From CAVYXZ01 sp965223835 (GTDB taxonomy: Bacteria; Chloroflexota; Anaerolineae; Aggregatilineales; Phototrophicaceae), in NCBI GenBank assembly GCA_965223835.1, contig CBDCXQ010000001.1, positions 4,278,001 to 4,342,000 on the forward strand: a DNA stretch of 64,000 nt. The letters run 5' to 3'. The stretch's first letter is position 1. Each line of letters opens with the position of its first letter. The position numbers and the translations under genes are program-made. The notes under the pieces were generated by a model. It was not told the origin of the DNA. It saw only the letters and a program-made list of their open reading frames with translations, and searched no databases. Shown one piece after another: positions 35,410-44,450 of the stretch.

Positions 35410-35814
35410 ATGCCAAGTTACGACTATCGCTGTAATAATTGTGAGCGTGCCCTCACATTGTTTTACAAGACCTATAGCGCTTATGATGCCGCCACCCACA
35501 CCTGTCCACACTGCGCCAGCACTGACCTGACCCGTTTAATTAGCCGGGTGACAATCGCTAAACCAGGCCGCAACTACGGCAATATGTCATCACAGGAGAT
35601 GCTGTCAGTGTTAGAAGGTGGCGATTCGCAAGAGATGGGCCAGTTGTTCGAACAAGTCGGTGCGGGTGTTCCTGGTGCTGACTCCGAATACCATGAAGTC
35701 ACGGATCGGTTACTCAAAGGCGACAAACCGCAGGCCATTGAAGCCGACTTACTGGATAAATCTCATCAACAAATTGCTAAAGATCGCAAAACGCAGGCCG
35801 TAGATAACGATTAG
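35410..35814 (+). CDS. FmdB-type zinc ribbon protein
   Basis: A 134-residue protein whose N-terminus MPSYDYRCNNCERALTLFYKTY and THTCPHCASTDLTRLISR form a CxxC/CxxC zinc ribbon of the FmdB regulatory family. The C-terminal 80 residues are acidic and helical and have no recognised fold. FmdB-like proteins are often called putative regulators, without proven targets. GGGAAAAA precedes ATG 35410; an upstream ATG at 35374 lacks a ribosome site. It is divergent from the rhomboid gene. Confidence 0.85.
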   Translation: MPSYDYRCNNCERALTLFYKTYSAYDAATHTCPHCASTDLTRLISRVTIAKPGRNYGNMSSQEMLSVLEGGDSQEMGQLFEQVGAGVPGADSEYHEVTDRLLKGDKPQAIEADLLDKSHQQIAKDRKTQAVDND

Positions 35815-35839
35815 GCCATGGTAGGCTGCTGAGAGCGCT

Positions 35840-36994
35840 CTAGCTGCCTATGCCCGGTAGGCGCACTGTAAAAGTCGTACCCACATCAACTTCACTATCG
35901 ACCTCAACGACGCCCCCATGCAAGGCGATGATGCGCTTAATTATGGGCAGGCCCGACCCGGTGCCCTGGTCTTCATAGAGTTCCCGATCAATCTGATAAA
36001 AGCTGCCCCAAATCTTGTTCAATTCATTTTCCGGGATGCCCCGACCTTGATCGCGAAAAGCGATCACGACCTCCCTGTAATCGGTACGGGCATTAATGAC
36101 AATGGTTTTTTCCGGCGTCGAGAACTTCACAGCGTTATCAAGCAGGTGCGTGAACGCCCGCTTGAGATAATCTTCGTCGCCCATCACGGCCATTAAATCG
36201 TTCTCGATATAGAGTTCACAGGTGTGGGTAACGTCCTCGCGGCCCAGAACCTCTTCGCGTACTGCATTCAGCATTTGCGCCAGATTACCGAGCGGACGCT
36301 TGCGCCAGGCATAAGTCGCCGCCGCTTCACCCGTTTCGAGTTCGACCAGCACGATAAAATTCTCAATCAATTGGCGCAGGCGGTCGGCCCCGTTGCTGAT
36401 CCCCTTGAGAAAACTCAACATTTCGGCATCGGGCAGGTTTTCTGGGTTCGGATTGCTGAGCATATCAGCATAGGCGACAACGAAGGTCAGTGGGGTGCGG
36501 AACTCATGATTCAAAATTGTCAGGATTTTGCGTTTCAATTGTGAGATCACGCTGGCATGAATGGCATTCAGCTTACCATACCGGTCCAGTTTTGATTTAA
36601 TGGCAATCAACAAATCGACCGGATCATAGGGTTTCGTGACATAATCATCGACCCCCAGCAACCGCGCTTCTTGAATATCAGCCGGTTCGCCTTTGGCGGT
36701 CAAAAAAATAAATGGCATCGTAACCCAGTCCGTTTCTTCGCGGACCGCCTTGAGCAATTGGGTGCCGGTCATATGTGGCATCATAATGTCAGAAACGACG
36801 AGGTCCGGTTGGACCGTCTCATTGCGGAGAATTTCCAGGGCATCAACCCCGTTTTCGGCGATAAGGACCTCGTAACCTTCTAGTTGTAAAATGTTTTGAA
36901 TGCCCTCAAGTAAGTTGACGTCATCCTCAACAACCAGGATTTTGGCATTGGTAATGACCGCATCTGATGGCATGAGGGTTGCTGGATTTGTCAT
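35840..36994 (-). CDS. Response-regulator/histidine-kinase hybrid
   Basis: A 384-residue cytoplasmic signalling protein with the receiver domain first. REC (about 14-130) has the acidic pair in VVEDD and the phospho-Asp in PDLVVSDIMMPHMTG, plus YVTKPYDP. HisKA (about 155-225) holds the His in ILNHEFRTPLTFV, and HATPase_c (260-380) has the N box LTHLLDNAVKF, G1 in DQGRGIPENEL and G2 in GTGSGLPI. No membrane segment or sensor domain is visible, so it probably relays from another kinase. No partner regulator is encoded beside it. Confidence 0.93.
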   Translation of the reverse strand: MTNPATLMPSDAVITNAKILVVEDDVNLLEGIQNILQLEGYEVLIAENGVDALEILRNETVQPDLVVSDIMMPHMTGTQLLKAVREETDWVTMPFIFLTAKGEPADIQEARLLGVDDYVTKPYDPVDLLIAIKSKLDRYGKLNAIHASVISQLKRKILTILNHEFRTPLTFVVAYADMLSNPNPENLPDAEMLSFLKGISNGADRLRQLIENFIVLVELETGEAAATYAWRKRPLGNLAQMLNAVREEVLGREDVTHTCELYIENDLMAVMGDEDYLKRAFTHLLDNAVKFSTPEKTIVINARTDYREVVIAFRDQGRGIPENELNKIWGSFYQIDRELYEDQGTGSGLPIIKRIIALHGGVVEVDSEVDVGTTFTVRLPGIGS

Positions 36995-37085
36995 AAACCA
37001 ATCTCGATTAGTCGATATTTTTACGTTTCTCTGTTGCCATTATACGAGCAGATGTAAGCGTACATCGTTGAGAATTTCTCAGAAT

Positions 37086-38111
37086 TCACGGGCTTTTCAT
37101 GTTCCGTGCAATTGCCAGCAGGTCCGCCAGTAAACCAAAACCAGTTTCAAGCTGCCCAGCGCCCGGCCCCACTAACGTGACATCACCCAGCAAGTCGGTG
37201 GTGAACGTAATTGCATTGGTAGCGCCAGCGACATTTGCCAGCGGATCACTGATCGGCAGGCGCACCGCCTCCACTTTTCCACCGGCAGCAGTCGCTGTTG
37301 CAATCAATTTCCAACGCTCACCAGCCGCCGCGGCTGCATCAATATCAGCCGCAGTCAAATGACTGATTCCTGTGATAGACAGGTTCGCTAACTGCCACTG
37401 CTGACCAAACAACGCTGCGCCCAGAATCACCACTTTGCTGCCGGCATCCCAGCCATCCACATCAGCGGTCGGGTCGGCCTCAGCATACCCCAGTTCCTGT
37501 GCTTGTTGCAGCGCTGCCGCATAATCCATACCATTTTCCATTTGTGTGAGGATGTAATTGGTGGTGCCGTTCAAGATACCCCGCGCGGATTGAATCTGAC
37601 AACCGGCCAGCGCGTCCAGACCGAGTCGCAGCGCAGGTGTTCCGGCCATGACAGTTGCTTCGAAAAGCAGTTCTTTGCCCATTTGTTGTGCCTGGGCTGC
37701 CAGTTCGGGATAGGCAACCGCGATGGGGCCTTTGTTTGCCAGGACAATGTGTTTGCCACTTTCCAGCGCTGCCCGGCAATAATCCAGCGCCGGTTGACCA
37801 TGATCCAGATTCGTCAGGCTGGCCTCAACCATCACATCTGCCGCACTATGGCGAATCAGGTCCAACAGCGGCTGGTTGCGCAGCACTCCCGCATGGTCCG
37901 GGTAATGATCCAGATGTCGCTGTTCGATCGCGGCCAGCAAGGCATCAACATTTAAACCATCTGCCTGATAAATTGTGCCCCGTGTTCGCGTCGCGACGCC
38001 AACGATTTTCGGCGCAAAGTCCGCGCTGGCTTGCAAATGATGGGCTTGATCGCGCAAAATCCGGGCCAGCCCCTGCCCAACAACCCCGAACCCAATTAGA
38101 ATCAATCGCAT
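37086..38111 (-). CDS. hom: Homoserine dehydrogenase
   Basis: A 341-residue NAD(P) enzyme of the aspartate-family pathway, making homoserine from aspartate semialdehyde for threonine and methionine. The Rossmann site LILIGFGVVGQGLARIL is at the N-terminus, followed by VLANKGPIAVAYPELAAQA, the typical substrate block LFEATVMAGTPALRLGLDALAGCQI, GILNGTTNYILTQM and AEADPTADVDGWDAGSKVVILG. The Gly-Thr-Thr-Asn motif and Asp/Lys catalytic region are intact; it lacks the C-terminal ACT domain of longer enzymes. AAGGAGAAG precedes ATG 38111. It is monocistronic. Confidence 0.94.
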   Translation of the reverse strand: MRLILIGFGVVGQGLARILRDQAHHLQASADFAPKIVGVATRTRGTIYQADGLNVDALLAAIEQRHLDHYPDHAGVLRNQPLLDLIRHSAADVMVEASLTNLDHGQPALDYCRAALESGKHIVLANKGPIAVAYPELAAQAQQMGKELLFEATVMAGTPALRLGLDALAGCQIQSARGILNGTTNYILTQMENGMDYAAALQQAQELGYAEADPTADVDGWDAGSKVVILGAALFGQQWQLANLSITGISHLTAADIDAAAAAGERWKLIATATAAGGKVEAVRLPISDPLANVAGATNAITFTTDLLGDVTLVGPGAGQLETGFGLLADLLAIARNMKSP

Positions 38112-38293
38112 TATCGCTTCTCCTTGAGAATCACAGGCCAATGTTAACCGCCTTCGCCCCTGAGTCAAATTAACGAGCTGCTTTTGGCTCTATCCACCGC
38201 TATAACCAAAATACTGGGGATAATGTTGTCCTAATCATTGGTCCTGTTTATAGTTAAGAACTAATAAAATAGACTTGTGACAGATATTGTTGA

Positions 38294-39664
38294 ATGGAGT
38301 GGCAGGTGACAGCTGGACTGCGAACCTTTTATATTCTCATTTTCACCCAGGTGTTTTCACAAATCGGCAGCAAGATCAGTTCGCTGGCGGTCGCGGTCTG
38401 GATTTTCTCGCAGACGGGCAATGCAACGCCGCTGGCGCTCGTGGCCTTCTTCATTACGCTGCCACAGGTGGTCGCTGCCTCATTCTCAGGGGTGCTGGCG
38501 GACCGCTGGGATCGCCGCAAAGTCTTGATTCTGGCCGATGCTGGACAAGCAGCCGGGACCGTCATCCTGTTTCTGCTGGTACTGAGCGGTGATTTGCAAT
38601 TATGGCATCTGTATCTGGTGACATTTATTCAATCGACCTTCGGCATTTTTCAAGGCCCCGCCTTTCAGGCATCCATTACTATGCTGGTACCGGACGAACA
38701 ACGAGACCGTGCCAATGCCCTGCGCGAGGTGACGGGTCCTTCCGCAGGATTGATCGCGCCGGTGCTGGCCGGCATCGTGTATGCAACGATGGGTCTCTTA
38801 GGTGCGGTGGTGATTGACCTGCTGACGTTTATTATCGCCATCATCGTGGTCAATTCGGTCCACATTCCGCGCCCCAAAGTGACTGCTGAGGGCCGGGCTT
38901 TCAGCGGTACGGTCTGGCAGGAATCGCTCACCGGCTGGCGCTATTTAAAGACTCGCCGCCCGTTATTGTATCTGGCGCTGAATATGGCGCTGGTGAATTT
39001 CCTGCTGGGTGGGGCCGGGGCCATCGTCGCGGCCTACATTCTGGCCCGCACCAGCAGCGAAACGACGCTGGGGCTGCTGCTGGGAATCATGAATCTCGGC
39101 GCGGTCGTCGGCGGTATTCTGATGGGGATGTGGGGCGGCACGCGACCCCGCATCCATACCGTGATGCCGGGAATCATGTTGATCGGCTTATTCATGACCG
39201 TAATCGGTATGGGTCAAAACGCCTGGGTGATCGGCATTGGCATGTTTGGCCTGATATTTCCCCTGCCGTTTGTGGCCGCATCCTACAGTTCTATTTTGCA
39301 ATCGAAAATCCCTCCGGATATACAGGGGCGGGTGTTCGCGCTCACCACGCAAATCTCGCTGCTGCTGACGCCAGTAGCGTATCTCGGCATTGGTCCGCTG
39401 GCCGATCTGGTGTTTGAACCGGCAGTAGCCCAACCCGGTTGGGCGTCCGTCGCGCCGCTGGTCGGCAATACGCCGGGGTCAGGGATGGGACTCCTGATAT
39501 TTATGGGTGGCATGTTGACAGCCATCACGACTCTGATCGTCTACACACTCCCGGTTATCCGCCATGTCGAGGCCGACCTGCCCGATTATGAAGCGCAAAG
39601 CGAAGACACACCAGCAACGGCTGATGCTATGCCTGATTCCGCCGCCGAAGCAGCAGCCACTTAG
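38294..39664 (+). CDS. MFS transporter
   Basis: A 456-residue protein with about twelve membrane helices and the enterobactin-exporter (EntS)-like MFS_3 layout: SGVLADRWDRRKVLILADAGQA between helices 2 and 3, then PSAGLIAPVLAGIVYA. The C-terminal tail is acidic and hydrophilic. The exported compound is unknown. ATG 38294 is the listed start; GTG 38306, preceded by GGAG, is an equally plausible alternative. No regulatory gene lies next to it. Confidence 0.88.
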   Translation: MEWQVTAGLRTFYILIFTQVFSQIGSKISSLAVAVWIFSQTGNATPLALVAFFITLPQVVAASFSGVLADRWDRRKVLILADAGQAAGTVILFLLVLSGDLQLWHLYLVTFIQSTFGIFQGPAFQASITMLVPDEQRDRANALREVTGPSAGLIAPVLAGIVYATMGLLGAVVIDLLTFIIAIIVVNSVHIPRPKVTAEGRAFSGTVWQESLTGWRYLKTRRPLLYLALNMALVNFLLGGAGAIVAAYILARTSSETTLGLLLGIMNLGAVVGGILMGMWGGTRPRIHTVMPGIMLIGLFMTVIGMGQNAWVIGIGMFGLIFPLPFVAASYSSILQSKIPPDIQGRVFALTTQISLLLTPVAYLGIGPLADLVFEPAVAQPGWASVAPLVGNTPGSGMGLLIFMGGMLTAITTLIVYTLPVIRHVEADLPDYEAQSEDTPATADAMPDSAAEAAAT

Positions 39665-39678
39665 AAGAAATAAGAAAC

Positions 39679-40470
39679 CTAGATGTTCCCGACCACCACA
39701 TGATCGTGAGTGGGGGCTTCGCTGCCGGTTGCCGGTTCTGGGCTAATCCCCAGCGCGTCAAAGCTAACGATTGGTTGCGGCGATTGGAAGATCAGAATAC
39801 CGGTGCCGGTGTCGTCCACCACGAACTGGCCCAGACTGAGGGTTTCGTCGGCTCGCACAGCCCATAACTGATAAGCCATATCAGGGCCGAGTTCATCCAG
39901 TCCGGTGACGAACAGAGAGCCAACTTCAAATTCGGAATTCCAGATAACCCGCGCCCGCGCCCCATCAACATCCGATGTTGGCAGCAGCACCCGCTGATGC
40001 GTTTCGGCTGGATCAAACATCACGGCTAGAGGCTGCTGGGTCGGAGCCGGGGTTGCCGCAACCTGTTGGGATTGTTCCAGTTGGTTGAAACGGTCCAGCC
40101 ATAACAGATTGGAACCCACCGCCAGCACCGTCACGGCAAATAGCGCCGCAATACTCACCCACCAGAAGCGCCTGTAAGTGAATTGGACTACTTTATTATC
40201 GGCTAGCGCTTGAGCCGGGACTGCCGGTTTGAGTTCAGCGAACAGGCGCGCGGCAGGCGGCGCTTCATAGCGCTGAGGGACCGCTGCATGTAACGCCAGC
40301 GTCATGTCGGCATAATCAGCCAGTTCATCTATGAGTTCAGGACAATCAGGCAAAGCCGCTTGCACCCGGCGCGTCTCTTCCGCATCCGTCGCGCCGATGC
40401 TATAGGCTCCCACCAATTCTCGCAGTTCTTCGCAGTTATTCACCACAGCACATGCCTTAATATTTTTCAT
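39679..40470 (-). CDS. RskA-like anti-sigma factor
   Basis: A 263-residue single-pass membrane protein. The N-terminal about 90 residues form an anti-sigma domain (CEELRELVGAYSIGATDAEETRRVQAALPDCPEL) without a complete zinc motif. A membrane helix spans about residues 103-125 and the C-terminal RskA domain is outside (AVRADETLSLGQFVVDDTGTGILIFQ). It would hold the sigma factor encoded 40 bp upstream inactive until proteolysis or redox signals release it. The pair shares an operon. Confidence 0.9.
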   Translation of the reverse strand: MKNIKACAVVNNCEELRELVGAYSIGATDAEETRRVQAALPDCPELIDELADYADMTLALHAAVPQRYEAPPAARLFAELKPAVPAQALADNKVVQFTYRRFWWVSIAALFAVTVLAVGSNLLWLDRFNQLEQSQQVAATPAPTQQPLAVMFDPAETHQRVLLPTSDVDGARARVIWNSEFEVGSLFVTGLDELGPDMAYQLWAVRADETLSLGQFVVDDTGTGILIFQSPQPIVSFDALGISPEPATGSEAPTHDHVVVGNI

Positions 40471-40510
40471 GTGTGTCTATTTAATGATACGCAATAAATC
40501 GCGTTTCAGA

Positions 40511-41074
40511 TCACCGATTAGCCAGCAGCCAGCCTTCCTTAAGTTTTTCTAATCCGAGCCGGATGCGGCCTTTGACCGTCCCTAACGGCAATTTCAAGTG
40601 CTCGGCGATTTCGCTATGGGTCATACCCTGGAAAAACGCCAGATTAATGACCTGCCGCTGATCGCCCGGCAGTGACCTTAACAGGTTGCGCAATAATTCC
40701 CCGTTATCATGCTGATTGTCGCCAACCGTCTCACGACTACCCAACAGATGGGCCAGATCATCAATGGCAACCGCCGTTAAGGCCGGACGGCGCTGTTCTT
40801 TGCGCAGGCGGTCGATGGCTCGATACCGGGTTATGGCAAGGAGCCAGCTTAGCAAGCGACCTTTCGCCGGGTCCCAGCTATCCGGCTTGCGCCACAATTC
40901 AAAAAATATGTCCTGCGTAATCTCTTCGGCGGCTACCGGATTGCGCAACACATGCATCGCTATATTGTAGACGCGTTGACCATAGCGTTCATACATTTCT
41001 GTCAGCGCACCCTCATCTTGCTGGCGAATGCGCTCGATGAGATCAATACCTTCGTGGTGGGTTTCCGTAATCAT
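40511..41074 (-). CDS. ECF sigma factor (SigK-like)
   Basis: A 187-residue group-IV sigma factor. Region 2 contains YERYGQRVYNIAMHVLRNPVAAEEITQDIFFELWRKP and WLLAITRYRAIDRLRKEQRR; region 4 contains LPGDQRQVINLAFFQGMTHSEIAEHLKLPLGTVKGRIRLGLEKL, a canonical helix-turn-helix. It is the ECF19/SigK type in layout. It precedes the anti-sigma gene and is divergent from the fasciclin gene, its likely target by analogy with mycobacteria. Confidence 0.92.
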   Translation of the reverse strand: MITETHHEGIDLIERIRQQDEGALTEMYERYGQRVYNIAMHVLRNPVAAEEITQDIFFELWRKPDSWDPAKGRLLSWLLAITRYRAIDRLRKEQRRPALTAVAIDDLAHLLGSRETVGDNQHDNGELLRNLLRSLPGDQRQVINLAFFQGMTHSEIAEHLKLPLGTVKGRIRLGLEKLKEGWLLANR

Positions 41075-41267
41075 TTTGCTCCTCAGATGAGGAGAAGTTT
41101 AACATGAACACCCCCAAATTGCTCTATATGAGTGACGGCTAAACAATACGGCGATATTTCTGAGTACTGGATAAATAGGGTGATCTGGTTTTGACCAGTG
41201 AGCGATCTTAGAAGTGAAATACGATGCGCATCACCAATCGAATTAACTGGATTATGGAGATTCAACA
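41075..41267. promoter_or_regulatory. Divergent promoter region, sigma factor and fasciclin genes
   Basis: These 193 bp separate the divergent ECF sigma gene and the fasciclin gene. TGGAG provides the fasciclin ribosome site. A sigma-dependent promoter for each direction is expected here, but I could not read a convincing pair. Confidence 0.4.
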
Positions 41268-42827
41268 ATGCGTAAATTTACCTGGCTGCTCTCGTTCGCA
41301 GCACTTCTTATCCTCACCATAACGCCTGCTTTCGCGCAGGATCAGGACATTGTAGACATCGCCGTGGCTGATGGACGTTTCACTACGCTCGTCGCCGCCG
41401 TAACCGCTGCCGATCTCGTGGACACACTCAAGGGCGAAGGTCCGTTCACCGTCTTCGCGCCAACTGATGATGCCTTTGCCGCGCTGCCTGCTGGCACCGT
41501 TGAAGGTTTGCTGGGTGATATTCCGGCGCTGACCAACGTGCTGCTCTATCATGTGGTTTCGGGTGCAGTGCCCGCTGAAACCGTCGTCACGCTCGAAAGT
41601 GCTACGACGGTGCAGGGTAACGATGTTAGCATTGCCGTAACCGACGCCGGTGTCGTGATAAATGACACCGTGAACGTTATCATCACCGACATCATGGCGA
41701 GCAACGGTATCATCCATGTGATTGATGCGGTGTTGCTGCCGCCCGCTTCCGGCATGTCGGCTGAGATGGAAGCCCAGAACATGGTTGAAATCCGCGTCGC
41801 GCACTTCTCGCCGGATACCCCGGCAGTTGATGTGTTTGTCGATGGTGCCGCCGCGATTGAAGGTCTGGAATTCCCGACGATTACGGACTGGATCCAGCTT
41901 CCGGCGGGCACCTATAACATCGCCGTAGCCCCAGCCGGTGCCGGTATTGATGCGGCTGCGATTGGCCCGGCAGATTTCGACCTGCCGGCTGGCGAATTCA
42001 TTACCGTTGCCGCGATTGGATCACTGGAAGCCGGTACGCTGGCCCCACAGGTCTTGATCGAAGACTATAACGAAATTCCCGAAGGCTCAGCCCGCGTTGG
42101 TGTATTCCACGCCATTGAAGATGCACCCGCCGTTGATGTTTGGGCAGGTGGCGGCGTGTTGATCCCGTCCCTGGCTTATCCTGGTACGGTTGGCAACAAT
42201 GATGGGTTCTTCATCGTCGATGTTCCTGCGGGAGTGTATGACATACTCGTCGCGCCCGCTGGCGCAACTGAACCCGTTGTTCTGGAACTGACAGCGACAT
42301 CCCTGGAAGCGGACACCAATTACTTCGTGGCTGCCGTCGGCACGCTGGAAAACCCCAGTGTAGCCCTGGCTGCTACCAGCCCGATGATGGACGATATGAT
42401 GATGGAAGACGACATGATGGCTGATACCATCGTGGATATCGCCATCGCTGATGGTCGCTTCACTACGCTGGTTGCCGCCGTGACCGCTGCCGACCTGGCC
42501 GGAACACTGAGCGGTGAAGGCCCCTTCACGGTGTTCGCACCGACTGATGACGCTTTCGCTGCACTGCCCGAAGGCACGGTTGAGGGTCTCCTGGCCGACA
42601 TTCCGGCATTGACTGACATCCTGCTGTACCATGTTGTCGATGGTGCGGTGCTGGCTGAAACGGTTGTAACGCTGGAAAGCGCGACCACACTGCAAGGTAG
42701 CGACGTGAGCATCACTGTGAACGATGAAGGTGTGTTCCTGAACGATGACATTCAGGTCATCATCACCGACATTGAGGCTAGCAATGGCGTGATCCACGTG
42801 ATCGATGGCGTGCTGCTACCGCAATAA
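41268..42827 (+). CDS. Secreted fasciclin protein (FAS1-DUF4397-FAS1)
   Basis: A 519-residue exported protein with a signal peptide (MRKFTWLLSFAALLILTITPAFA). The first FAS1 domain (about 27-160) carries GPFTVFAPTDDAFAALPAGTVEGLL, LLYHVVSG and IIHVIDAVLLPP. The centre (about 170-370) has two DUF4397 modules (VAHFSPDTPAVDVFVDG; GVFHAIEDAPAVDVWAGG). The last FAS1 domain (about 390-519) repeats the first almost residue for residue. FAS1 proteins mediate adhesion or surface interactions. The divergent ECF sigma/anti-sigma pair suggests stress-dependent control. Confidence 0.93.
   Translation: MRKFTWLLSFAALLILTITPAFAQDQDIVDIAVADGRFTTLVAAVTAADLVDTLKGEGPFTVFAPTDDAFAALPAGTVEGLLGDIPALTNVLLYHVVSGAVPAETVVTLESATTVQGNDVSIAVTDAGVVINDTVNVIITDIMASNGIIHVIDAVLLPPASGMSAEMEAQNMVEIRVAHFSPDTPAVDVFVDGAAAIEGLEFPTITDWIQLPAGTYNIAVAPAGAGIDAAAIGPADFDLPAGEFITVAAIGSLEAGTLAPQVLIEDYNEIPEGSARVGVFHAIEDAPAVDVWAGGGVLIPSLAYPGTVGNNDGFFIVDVPAGVYDILVAPAGATEPVVLELTATSLEADTNYFVAAVGTLENPSVALAATSPMMDDMMMEDDMMADTIVDIAIADGRFTTLVAAVTAADLAGTLSGEGPFTVFAPTDDAFAALPEGTVEGLLADIPALTDILLYHVVDGAVLAETVVTLESATTLQGSDVSITVNDEGVFLNDDIQVIITDIEASNGVIHVIDGVLLPQ
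41347..42824 (+). repeat. Internal duplication of the FAS1 domain
   Basis: The FAS1 segment at about 41347-41745 recurs at about 42430-42824. The protein copies differ at few positions, while many codon third positions differ, so the duplication is old or under purifying selection. Confidence 0.7.
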
Positions 42828-42897
42828 CATAACGACGTAGCCTGGGGCCGGGTGGGGACCTGGCCCGGCGCTGCTGCAATAACACATATATGGGGAA

Positions 42898-42927
42898 GGG
42901 ATGAGGTCGTAATTTACGGCCTCATTC
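42898..42927. terminator. Bidirectional terminator after the fasciclin gene
   Basis: GGGATGAGGTCGTA and TTACGGCCTCATTCC form a long stem with a short loop, then ATTTTGG. It lies between the fasciclin gene and the convergent hypothetical gene. Confidence 0.62.
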
Positions 42928-42935
42928 CATTTTGG

Positions 42936-43313
42936 TTATTCGTAGAGTCGCCGGGATGTGTCTTGTGGACCTTGCGGATTTTTCCACTGTAACCATGCCC
43001 GAATCAGCCGCAAATGCAAATCGTTCCAGGCTGTGTCATTGTCAAAGGTCCACGTCTCGCCGGTTTGCACTTGAAGCGTGAGCGACCCGGTTTGTTCATG
43101 GACAATCGCGAATAAAAAACCATCATCAATGATATGTTGCAACACCAGTCCCGGTGCGTTCGCCCAATCGGGCAATGGGACAAACTTCAACTGCGGCGTC
43201 GTGTTATGGTCGACCGGTTGCAGCCACTTACCCGGTGAATGTTCAAACCAGCGCAAACTTTCCGCAATGGCCCGGTTCAAGTCGTCGCCGCCCAACGTTT
43301 CATAATCGCTCAT
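42936..43313 (-). CDS. Hypothetical protein
   Basis: A 125-residue soluble protein starting MSDYETLGGDDLNRAI. ATG 43313 is preferred over the longer frame because GGAG lies about 11 bases upstream and because the extra residues would overlap the next promoter. It is mixed alpha/beta, rich in Trp, with no motif I recognise. It lies divergent from the triple EEP operon and convergent with the fasciclin gene. No function can be offered. Confidence 0.6.
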   Translation of the reverse strand: MSDYETLGGDDLNRAIAESLRWFEHSPGKWLQPVDHNTTPQLKFVPLPDWANAPGLVLQHIIDDGFLFAIVHEQTGSLTLQVQTGETWTFDNDTAWNDLHLRLIRAWLQWKNPQGPQDTSRRLYE

Positions 43314-43391
43314 GCTGAATGTAACTCCATCGCCACGGCTAGTTTCACGAAAATACCTGGTTCTTTGGGGTTTTGCGAGTTCAACCGTGCA

Positions 43392-43397
43392 TATAAT
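43392..43397 (+). promoter_or_regulatory. -10 box of the triple EEP operon
   Basis: TATAAT lies 43 bases before the CTG start I propose for the first EEP gene. A transcript starting just after it would exclude any upstream ATG in that frame. No clear -35 element is seen. Confidence 0.4.
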
Positions 43398-43439
43398 GTT
43401 GAGGTACAAGTTTATCATCAAAACGAAAGATGGCCGACA

Positions 43440-44450
43440 CTGAAGACCCTATGGCGATTACTCTTGAATCTGTTTCTGGCGCTGGTGAATGCCTATGGCT
43501 TGAGTGTCACTGGCTTCTTACTGCTGCGCTGGCTGGTGGGCGATGAATCGGAATTCATCGCGTTGTTCAATAGCTTTGCTCATTTGCTATTTTTTCCGGC
43601 GTTGCTGCTGTTCCCGCTGGCACTCCTTACCCGCCGCCGGGTGACGATTTTACTGCTGGTCCCGGCCCTGGTGGCGTTCATCCTGCCTTATGGCCCGATG
43701 TTGGTCCCACGTGCCGTCCAGGCCGCGCCATCTGATACGCTCCGCATTCTGACCTATAACCTTAAAGCGCAGGACATCAATCTGCAACCACCCCTGAACA
43801 TCATTCGCAGTTCGGACGCCGATGTGGTGGCGCTGCAGGAAGTTAGCGAGAGCATGGCGGCTGCACTCACAACTGAGTTAATCGACATTTACCCCTATCA
43901 GGCGCTGCATACCCAGTACCGTCAACCAGTCCCCGGTCAGGGCGTGCTCAGCCGCTATCCATTGCTCAGTGATGCCTACTGGCGCTTTCATCTAGCCCAT
44001 CAACGGGTGACGTTCGAAATTGAAGGAACGCCAATTACCCTGTACAACACACATCCCGTCCAACCGTTGCATCAAAATGGCTTTGCGCACCGCAGCGAAG
44101 AGATTCGCGATTTACTTTCCCGGCTGGCAGGTGAAACTGGTCCGCTGGTGATCGCTGGCGATTTTAACATGAGCGACCAATCCGATGATTACTGGCGAAT
44201 GGCAACCCACTATCAGGATGCCTATCGCACGGCTGGCTGGGGGCTGGGCTTTACGTTCCCGGCGCAGGTGCCCTACTTCGGTGGGGGCCGCTATGCACCC
44301 TCGTTTGTCGCACTGTTGCCGCCATTCATTCGGTTAGATTACGTGTTTCACAACGAAGCGTTCACAGCGTTGAACGCCCAGGTTGGGGCCGACTCTGGCG
44401 GCTCCGATCATCTGCCGTTACACGTCGAGCTGGCGTTTTTTGGCGAATGA
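43440..44450 (+). CDS. Membrane-anchored EEP-family protein, copy 1
   Basis: About 336 residues. Alignment with its two neighbours puts the N-terminus near LKTLWRLLLNLFLALVNAYG; no in-frame ATG is available there, so CTG 43440 is proposed with low certainty (an ATG in another frame at 43430 is misleading). Residues 5-100 contain about three membrane helices. The endonuclease/exonuclease/phosphatase domain follows: LRILTYNLKAQ, ADVVALQEVSE, QGVLSRYPLLSD, IAGDFNMSDQSDDYW and GSDHLPLHVEL, with the metal-binding Glu, Asp/Asn and terminal His. Location is probably membrane with the domain outside. Its stop overlaps the next ATG. Confidence 0.85.
   Translation: MKTLWRLLLNLFLALVNAYGLSVTGFLLLRWLVGDESEFIALFNSFAHLLFFPALLLFPLALLTRRRVTILLLVPALVAFILPYGPMLVPRAVQAAPSDTLRILTYNLKAQDINLQPPLNIIRSSDADVVALQEVSESMAAALTTELIDIYPYQALHTQYRQPVPGQGVLSRYPLLSDAYWRFHLAHQRVTFEIEGTPITLYNTHPVQPLHQNGFAHRSEEIRDLLSRLAGETGPLVIAGDFNMSDQSDDYWRMATHYQDAYRTAGWGLGFTFPAQVPYFGGGRYAPSFVALLPPFIRLDYVFHNEAFTALNAQVGADSGGSDHLPLHVELAFFGE

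Noticed and set aside
38200..38238. Short minus-strand ORF before homoserine dehydrogenase (MIRTTLSPVFWL) with two Thr codons, suggesting a threonine leader peptide
   Set aside because: It has a passable ribosome site, but only two Thr and one Ile codon and no terminator with a T-run or competing hairpins before the gene. It falls well short of the cysM case.
43239..43439. Extended N-terminus of the first EEP gene starting at ATG 43239
   Set aside because: It would overlap the divergent gene at 43313 and pass through the TATAAT promoter. The neighbours align only from about 43440.
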